DNA of 9,631 nt from Hyphomicrobiaceae bacterium (GTDB lineage Bacteria > Pseudomonadota > Alphaproteobacteria > Rhizobiales > Hyphomicrobiaceae), in assembly GCA_020442225.1 (NCBI GenBank), contig JAGRKR010000581.1, positions 1-9,631 of the forward strand. Direction: 5' to 3'. This document shows positions 6,058 to 9,631 of the stretch, piece after piece (positions within the stretch are counted from its first letter, which is position 1; each line of letters opens with the position of its first letter). The position numbers and the translations under genes were made by a program. The notes beneath the pieces are model-generated. The model was not told where the DNA came from and did no database searches. It saw only the letters and a program-made list of their open reading frames with translations.

Positions 6058-7290
6058 TCACTTGCCGCGCGGATCGACGACGCGCCCCATGAAGAGCACG
6101 GCGCCGGTCGCTTCCTCGACAAGGTAGAAGACGAACGGCCGGTCGATCGTGACGTGACGGCGTGGCGGCGGTCCCGAGCGCAATCCGAACTCGACCGCGG
6201 TCGCGGCAGCGGCATCCGTACCGGCCTCGTGAACGTCGATGACGGCCTTGTGCCGGACCTGCGTGATGTGGATGCGGTCCTGCTCGCGCGCACTTTCGCT
6301 GATCCCGGTGAAGTCGGCGCGGTCCTTGTCGAAGGGCCGCGTCAGGCCGAGGGCGCGGAACGGCGGGATGAGGTCCGCCTCGAAGCTGATCTTGAAGCGT
6401 GGCATGGCAAGACGCATACGCTCGGGCTCGGCGCTCGCGAGCCCCTTCAGGATGGCGACGAGCGTATTGTCGCCGAGCAGCTGCGCCAGCGGGAACGTGC
6501 CGGAGACTGACATGGGCAGGATGACGACAAGCGCCAACCGCCCCCCTCTATAGGGCAGAGCAATGGCGTCGAAGGTATGCGCACGCACGATGCGGTAGCT
6601 GCCGTCGCGGTGCATCATCGGCACCTGCACCGACTGCTCCCGGCTCAGGCGAAAGGCGCGCTCCCGCGTCTGACGCGGCGAGAATTGCCCCTCCCACGCA
6701 GCCTTGAGGCTCACCGCATTCACGAGCACGCAAACGGAGTAAGGGTGGAGGCGCTCGAGGATGCGCGCAATGCGGCCGTCCGTCTTCTCGCGCACCCAAT
6801 CGTTGATCTCCGCCAGCGTCGCCTTCGGAAAAACGCCAGCCGCGGCCGCCTTCTGCACGAGCGCCTTGTAGGAGGGCGCGACCAGCGCCCCGTGTCGCGT
6901 CAGGAACAGGGCGGTGGCCAGACGCAGGACGTTGCCGCCGGCGGATCCCTCGCGCTCGACCGTGTCCTGCAGGCGGCGCACCGCTTCGACAAGCGCCGGC
7001 CGCCCCGTGCCACGCAGCGCCAGTGCCTGCGCCATCTCCCGCTCGGTTTCCCCGCGCGCGCCGAGGCGGGCGAGCGTCATGGCCTGCGAGATGCTGTAGG
7101 GCGAGAGCACGACGTTACCGCTCGCACCCGCGAGATGCACGAAAAGTGCGCGCCCCGTCCGGTTGTAGGAGTCGGCGAGCGACCCGACAGCGTCGGCGGC
7201 ACGGGCAGGTTGTCCGGTGGACAGCACACCGGCCACGCCCGCCAGGCAGCAGCCTGCAAAAAGACTCCGCATCCGTCGTGTCGACATCAT
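6058..7290 (-). CDS. Secreted serpin (serine protease inhibitor family, inhibitory type)
   Basis: This is a 410-aa protein with a Sec signal peptide (MMSTRRMRSLFAGCCLAGVAG..., likely cut after Ala31, PARA|AD) and a full-length serpin fold. Serpins trap proteases: cleavage of the reactive centre loop inserts it into beta-sheet A and deforms the enzyme. Family landmarks appear in order: NVVLSPYSISQAMTLARLGARG (59-80), INDWVREKTDGRI (162-174), LVNAVSLKAAWEGQF (189-203), LPYRGGRLALVVILP (245-259), ADFTGISE (325-332), ITQVRHKAVIDVHEAGTDAA (342-361), and the C-terminal DRPFVFYLVEEATGAVLFMGRVVDP. The hinge EAGTDAAAAT (355-364) is almost the inhibitory consensus EEGTEAAAAT. Counting 17 residues from P17 Glu355 puts P1-P1' at Arg371-Ser372, predicting trypsin-like targets. 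ATG 7290 has AGGGAG 8 bases upstream; an upstream extension to 7398 has no support. It is first in a run with two other exported proteins. Confidence 0.95.
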   Translation of the reverse strand: MMSTRRMRSLFAGCCLAGVAGVLSTGQPARAADAVGSLADSYNRTGRALFVHLAGASGNVVLSPYSISQAMTLARLGARGETEREMAQALALRGTGRPALVEAVRRLQDTVEREGSAGGNVLRLATALFLTRHGALVAPSYKALVQKAAAAGVFPKATLAEINDWVREKTDGRIARILERLHPYSVCVLVNAVSLKAAWEGQFSPRQTRERAFRLSREQSVQVPMMHRDGSYRIVRAHTFDAIALPYRGGRLALVVILPMSVSGTFPLAQLLGDNTLVAILKGLASAEPERMRLAMPRFKISFEADLIPPFRALGLTRPFDKDRADFTGISESAREQDRIHITQVRHKAVIDVHEAGTDAAAATAVEFGLRSGPPPRRHVTIDRPFVFYLVEEATGAVLFMGRVVDPRGK

Positions 7291-7405
7291 TTCGTCCGCT
7301 CCCTGACAACGAGGCCCGCCGCGCAGATCGTACCGGAACACTACCGGCGGTCCCGCATTCATTTGTCGCCAAGCTAGGCGCGCATCAGGAAACGCCAATG
7401 ACCCC

Positions 7406-7417
7406 GATCAAATGATC
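7406..7417. promoter_or_regulatory. 12-bp inverted repeat upstream of the serpin, candidate operator
   Basis: GATCA-AA-TGATC is a perfect inverted repeat just upstream of the tentative -35 (TTGGCG, 7398-7393) of the leftward serpin promoter, about 116 bases from its start codon. The half-sites point the wrong way to be an FNR box. It may bind a regulator of the serpin operon or be chance. Confidence 0.25.
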
Positions 7418-7447
7418 CACGCTTTTTCTGCATGACAGCACCGATCT

Positions 7448-7461
7448 TGTCGCGCGCGACA
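7448..7461. promoter_or_regulatory. 14-bp perfect palindrome, candidate operator
   Basis: TGTCGCGCGCGACA is a perfect 14-bp palindrome near the middle of the divergent region, followed at once by a further CGCGCGC run (7463-7469). Its position between two divergent promoters suits a shared regulator site. I recognise no regulator with exactly this consensus. Confidence 0.35.
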
Positions 7462-7512
7462 TCGCGCGCTCTTTGCGAAATTCCATGGACAAATGAATTT
7501 TCGAGAAAACCC

Positions 7513-7526
7513 CTGATGCAAATCAG
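7513..7526. promoter_or_regulatory. Second FNR/FixK-like box (CTGAT-N4-ATCAG)
   Basis: CTGAT-GCAA-ATCAG has the same 5-4-5 architecture as the FNR/FixK consensus TTGAT-N4-ATCAA and differs only by a symmetric change at the outermost base of each arm. It is centred 38 bp upstream of the perfect box, so it may be a weaker auxiliary site. Confidence 0.4.
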
Positions 7527-7550
7527 CATTTATCCGAAATGAGCCATCCC

Positions 7551-7564
7551 TTGATCCGCATCAA
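7551..7564 (+). promoter_or_regulatory. FNR/FixK/Anr-type box (TTGAT-N4-ATCAA), perfect match
   Basis: TTGATCCGCATCAA matches the palindromic FNR/FixK/FnrN consensus at all ten defined positions. This family of CRP-like regulators activates genes under low oxygen when the box is centred about 41.5 bases before transcription starts. That would place the start near 7599 here, giving a ~58-nt leader before the exported-protein start at 7657. The match is seen directly; low-oxygen activation of the + strand gene is inferred. Confidence 0.6.
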
Positions 7565-7656
7565 TGGAATTCGCACGGCACGCACCCATTTGCCCTGCCA
7601 TGACGCCCGGACCAAACCCGGGCTGCCAACCTCGGACACCAGACATGGAGATCAAC

Positions 7657-7974
7657 GTGACCAAGCTCGCAACAGCCCTCTTCGGCGCCGCCGTCGCTTT
7701 GCCGCTCGCGATCGCGTCCTACGCAGCGCACGCGGCCCCTCTCGGCACCGGCGGACCACACAATGCCGCTCAAGGCCTCCCGTCGGCCGTGACGCAGATC
7801 CACGCCAGAATGCACAGCCGCTGCTATCTGCACCTCAAGCACCCGTCGCTCGCCTGCCACAAGCATGTGCGGCGGGGCAACCGGTGGATCATGCAGGTCT
7901 GCTCGCCGGCAGACTGCGAGAGCATCACGGTCAAGGGTGGCAAGCGGTCCAAGAGCAAAGTGTACGGCGACTGA
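7657..7974 (+). CDS. Small exported basic His/Cys-rich protein, 105 aa, unknown function
   Basis: This protein has a clear signal peptide (MTKLATALFGAAVALPLAIASYAAHA, probable cut after Ala26) and a ~79-residue basic mature part. The centre carries a dense Cys/His cluster, C56-x2-H59-x2-H62-x4-C67-H68-x-H70. Two more cysteines follow (C82 and C87 in VCSPADCES), then a Lys/Arg-rich tail, KGGKRSKSKVYGD. There is no CxxCH heme motif; metal binding or two disulfides are both possible. I prefer GTG 7657, because GGAG (7647-7650) sits 6 bases before it. ATG 7645 (109 aa, no ribosome binding site) is the alternative. An ATG at 7564 would overlap the FNR-type box and put 31 polar residues before the signal peptide. 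The FNR/FixK-type box upstream suggests low-oxygen induction. I do not recognise the family. Confidence 0.75.
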   Translation: MTKLATALFGAAVALPLAIASYAAHAAPLGTGGPHNAAQGLPSAVTQIHARMHSRCYLHLKHPSLACHKHVRRGNRWIMQVCSPADCESITVKGGKRSKSKVYGD

Positions 7975-8043
7975 CGCCCGACCGAGCGGGCTGGATGCGC
8001 ACATGCGCGCCGCCACGTCCGCAGGTCATGCTTCAACGCCATA

Positions 8044-8073
8044 GGCAGGACGCGGCTCGCGTTGCGTCCTGCC
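8044..8073 (+). terminator. Hairpin with 10-bp perfect arms, candidate terminator
   Basis: GGCAGGACGC and GCGTCCTGCC are perfect inverted arms around a 10-base loop, 69 bases after the stop of the exported His/Cys gene. No U-tract follows (GAACGGGATC). It could be a Rho-aided terminator, a 3' stabilising structure or a dispersed palindromic repeat. Confidence 0.45.
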
Positions 8074-8334
8074 GAACGGGATCGGCAGGCGCCGCGCCTC
8101 GACGAACGAGGCCGCGCCAGCGTAGTTCACGCCAGCGAATAAAAGCGAAACCAATTGAGGCCCTCATCCCCGGGAAAATGCGATTTGATGACCTGACCTC
8201 TTTCGGGGGCCATCCGCACATCTGCATGAGATACAAGGCGCGACCCGCAATCGCGCGAGCGGGAGAATCCGCAAAAGCACAACATAAACCGAGCTTCGCG
8301 CCGTGCAATTTCCGAGTTCCCGCCGAAGCCCGAA

Positions 8335-8358
8335 CCGCCCGCCGCCACTGCCGGGCGG
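8335..8358 (-). terminator. Hairpin downstream of the second flavoprotein gene, candidate terminator
   Basis: CCGCCCG and CGGGCGG form a 7-bp perfect stem with a 10-base loop, 33 bases beyond the stop codon of the leftward flavoprotein gene. No U-tract follows on the - strand, so intrinsic termination is doubtful. Confidence 0.35.
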
Positions 8359-8391
8359 GACAGCAGCCTGCGGCTGGGCGCAGAGCCGGGC

Positions 8392-9631
8392 TCAGCTCCA
8401 CGGCACCTCGGCGGCGGCATTGCGGCCGGACAGGCGACCAAATGCGAGGCATTCGCCGATATTCCCGGTGCCCTGATAGAGATAGCTGTAGATCGAGCCG
8501 AGCTCGCCTGCACTGTAGAGGCGGGGAATGGGCGCACCATTCGGGCGCACGATCTGCCCCCGCTCGTTGCGTCGCGGGCCGCCCTGAGTGTTGATCATCG
8601 AAGGCGAAAGCTCGACCAGGTAATAGGGCGGCCCTGCCAGGGGAGCCAACATCAACTTGCGGCCGAACCTCGCATCGCGACCCGAGGCGCAGCTCTCGTT
8701 CCACTCGCGCACACTCGCCTCGAGCGTAGCGCCGTCGAGCCCGACCGCTGCCGCCAGAGCCGCAAGGCTCTCCGCTCTCTTGATCCACCCCTTTGCCAGC
8801 TCGGCGCTGTTGTCCTCGCTCCACGGGTAGCGCTCGATGATCTGCGTCCAACCGTGGGTCGGCGTCTTGTCGTAGAGCGGGCCGGCCGAGAAGAGAGTGT
8901 GGTCGAAGACCATGAACATCGGGCATGGTGTGGCCAACGGCATCCACCTGCCGTTGACCGGCACCTTGCCGTGCCGCGTCTTGAATTTCTCGTCGCAGAA
9001 GCGGCGGGCGTCCGGCCCGACCACGATCATGCCGCCGGGCGTTGTCTTGGCGAAGTGCAGCGCCTGCATGGACATCGACGAGCGCACTTCCGGCACCTTC
9101 AGGGCCATGGAAGGGCCAGCGTAGTTGTTCATGTGCCAGAGATCGGCGCCAACCGACATGGCCATGGTGATGCCGTCGCCCTCGTTGTAGGGGGAGCCGG
9201 AGGTGTAGCAGTACGGCAGGCCCGGCAGATAGTTGCGGATCATCTCCTGATTGTTCTCGAAGCCGCCGCAGGTGAGCACGACGGCCCGGCGCGCCTTGAC
9301 CAGTACGTCGCGCCCACCCCTCACGGCGCGCACGCCGAGGATCTCGCGGGTGCCGCCGTCCTGGATGAGCTCGCGTCCCGGCGTCTCGTAGTGGACCGGG
9401 ATCGGTCGTGACTTGACGAGCCGCTCGAAGGCCTTCCACGTCATCGAATAACCGTAGGTCGGGCCGTCGTGAAACTTGTGCACGCAGTCGGCGCCGGGCA
9501 GCTCCGGGAACTCGATGCCGGCCGGCTGATGCTGGTGCTCCTGCGGGTCGCAACCGAGGCTGGCAAGCCAGTCGTTGTTGCGCGCCATCTCTTCCGCCCA
9601 GACGCGTACCATGGCCTCGGGCACCGGATAG
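8392..9631 (-). CDS. FAD_binding_2-family dehydrogenase/fumarate reductase-type flavoprotein, C-terminal part (partial)
   Basis: The frame is open from the right window edge to a TGA at 8394-8392 (413 codons visible). The N-terminal Rossmann GxGxxG is outside the window. Visible family landmarks are an FAD/substrate-domain segment VVLTCGGFENNQEMIRNYLP, a helical YNEGDGITMAMSVGADL, and the C-terminal FAD-capping part SPSMINTQGGPRRNERGQIV followed by RLYSAGELGS...YQGTGNIGECLAFGRLSGRNAA. This C-terminus (TQGG, YSAGE, GNIGECLAFGR) is the style of the fumarate reductase / 3-ketosteroid dehydrogenase / urocanate reductase superfamily. It is related to, but clearly a different subgroup from, the TcuA-like enzyme on the same strand. 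The substrate is unknown. Its 5' end, any cofactor-binding domain and any export signal cannot be judged here. Downstream is a 417-bp non-coding gap, so it is not in an operon with a following gene. Confidence 0.88.
   Translation of the reverse strand, partial: YPVPEAMVRVWAEEMARNNDWLASLGCDPQEHQHQPAGIEFPELPGADCVHKFHDGPTYGYSMTWKAFERLVKSRPIPVHYETPGRELIQDGGTREILGVRAVRGGRDVLVKARRAVVLTCGGFENNQEMIRNYLPGLPYCYTSGSPYNEGDGITMAMSVGADLWHMNNYAGPSMALKVPEVRSSMSMQALHFAKTTPGGMIVVGPDARRFCDEKFKTRHGKVPVNGRWMPLATPCPMFMVFDHTLFSAGPLYDKTPTHGWTQIIERYPWSEDNSAELAKGWIKRAESLAALAAAVGLDGATLEASVREWNESCASGRDARFGRKLMLAPLAGPPYYLVELSPSMINTQGGPRRNERGQIVRPNGAPIPRLYSAGELGSIYSYLYQGTGNIGECLAFGRLSGRNAAAEVPWS

Larger units (their letters stand above)
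7291..7656. other. Divergent intergenic regulatory region, 366 bp, relatively AT-rich
   Basis: This region separates the serpin (leftward) from the small exported His/Cys protein (rightward) and must hold both promoters. From about 7400 to 7565 it is visibly richer in A+T than the coding DNA. It contains a perfect FNR/FixK-type box, a related box, a 14-bp palindrome and a 12-bp inverted repeat (GATCA-AA-TGATC, 7406-7417), listed separately. For the serpin, a weak - strand promoter is possible: TTGGCG (7398-7393), 16-bp spacer, TAGCTT (7376-7371). I see no convincing small gene within it. Confidence 0.6.
7975..8391. other. Intergenic region between convergent genes, 417 bp, with inverted repeats
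   Basis: This stretch lies between the 3' ends of the exported His/Cys gene (+) and the second flavoprotein (-). It contains a 10-bp-arm hairpin (8044-8073), a small hairpin with 6-bp arms GCCTCG/CGAGGC (8096-8112), a short TGAGG-C-CCTCA repeat (8156-8166) and a 7-bp-arm hairpin (8335-8358). The middle (about 8130-8330) is AT-richer and I see no supported gene, tRNA or known RNA in it on either strand. An unrecognised small RNA cannot be excluded. Confidence 0.5.

Noticed and set aside
7245..7290. Lipobox-like AGC in the serpin N-terminus (Cys14/Cys15)
   Set aside because: The residue at -3 is Phe and the hydrophobic stretch before it is too short; a normal Sec signal peptide ending in ARA fits better.
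7406..7417. GATCA-AA-TGATC as a third FNR-type box
   Set aside because: The half-sites are in the inverse orientation and spacing of the FNR consensus, so it is kept only as an unspecific inverted repeat.
7564..7656. Upstream N-terminal extension of the exported His/Cys protein from ATG 7564
   Set aside because: It would bury the signal peptide behind 31 polar residues and put the start codon on the end of the FNR-type box.
7860..7872. Possible haem-binding motif around ACHKH in the exported His/Cys protein
   Set aside because: The c-type haem motif needs CxxCH; the residue three before Cys67 is Ser64.
8033..9553. Long open frame (about 500 codons) on the - strand overlapping the right-edge flavoprotein in another frame
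   Set aside because: It lacks any protein motif, is Arg/Ala/Gly-rich low-complexity, and overlaps the frame with clear FAD-binding motifs; long shadow frames are expected in this GC-rich DNA.
1..9631. CRISPR array, tRNA/rRNA, insertion sequence or phage genes
   Set aside because: No regularly spaced repeats, cloverleaf-like sequence, transposase or integrase motif, or terminal repeats were seen on either strand.

Overview
The window is GC-rich, with leaderless-looking short SD spacers, dense coding and alphaproteobacterial-type proteins: an RhlE-like helicase tail, a TDG-type orotate phosphoribosyltransferase and a TcuA-like flavoprotein. It most resembles a chromosomal segment of a Hyphomicrobiales-type alphaproteobacterium. 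That placement is an inference from protein style; no rRNA or tRNA is present to confirm it. I see no transposase, integrase, CRISPR array or tRNA.

Left part (1-3492, all + strand): the C-terminal end of a DEAD-box RNA helicase (cut by the window edge); a strong hairpin; a 75-aa conserved-looking small protein; a hemolysin III/YqfA-family seven-helix membrane protein; then a translationally coupled pair, an M20-family N-carbamoyl-amino-acid hydrolase (carbamoylase) and an orotate phosphoribosyltransferase-like enzyme whose start codon overlaps the hydrolase stop codon.

Middle part (3494-7290, all - strand, converging on the first block with one base between stop codons). In transcription order: a secreted serpin with an intact inhibitory hinge and a predicted Arg-Ser scissile bond; two small exported cysteine-containing proteins of unknown function; then a TcuA-like FAD-dependent dehydrogenase. 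The serpin and the two small exported proteins are closely spaced (55 and 77 bp) and look like one secretion-oriented operon. The flavoprotein follows after 116 bp and may be separately controlled.

Right part (7291-9631): a 366-bp divergent regulatory region that is AT-richer than its surroundings. It contains a perfect TTGAT-N4-ATCAA FNR/FixK-type box, a related CTGAT-N4-ATCAG box 38 bp upstream, and a 14-bp perfect palindrome. It is followed on the + strand by a small exported His/Cys-rich basic protein. After a 417-bp non-coding stretch with hairpins comes the 3' part of a second FAD_binding_2-type dehydrogenase on the - strand, running off the right edge.

The most interesting content is the serpin operon (serpins are patchily distributed in bacteria) and the apparently oxygen-responsive promoter of the divergent exported His/Cys protein. 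The carbamoylase-PyrE coupling is a second point of interest: it suggests a pyrimidine-ring catabolic or salvage role rather than plain de novo synthesis.
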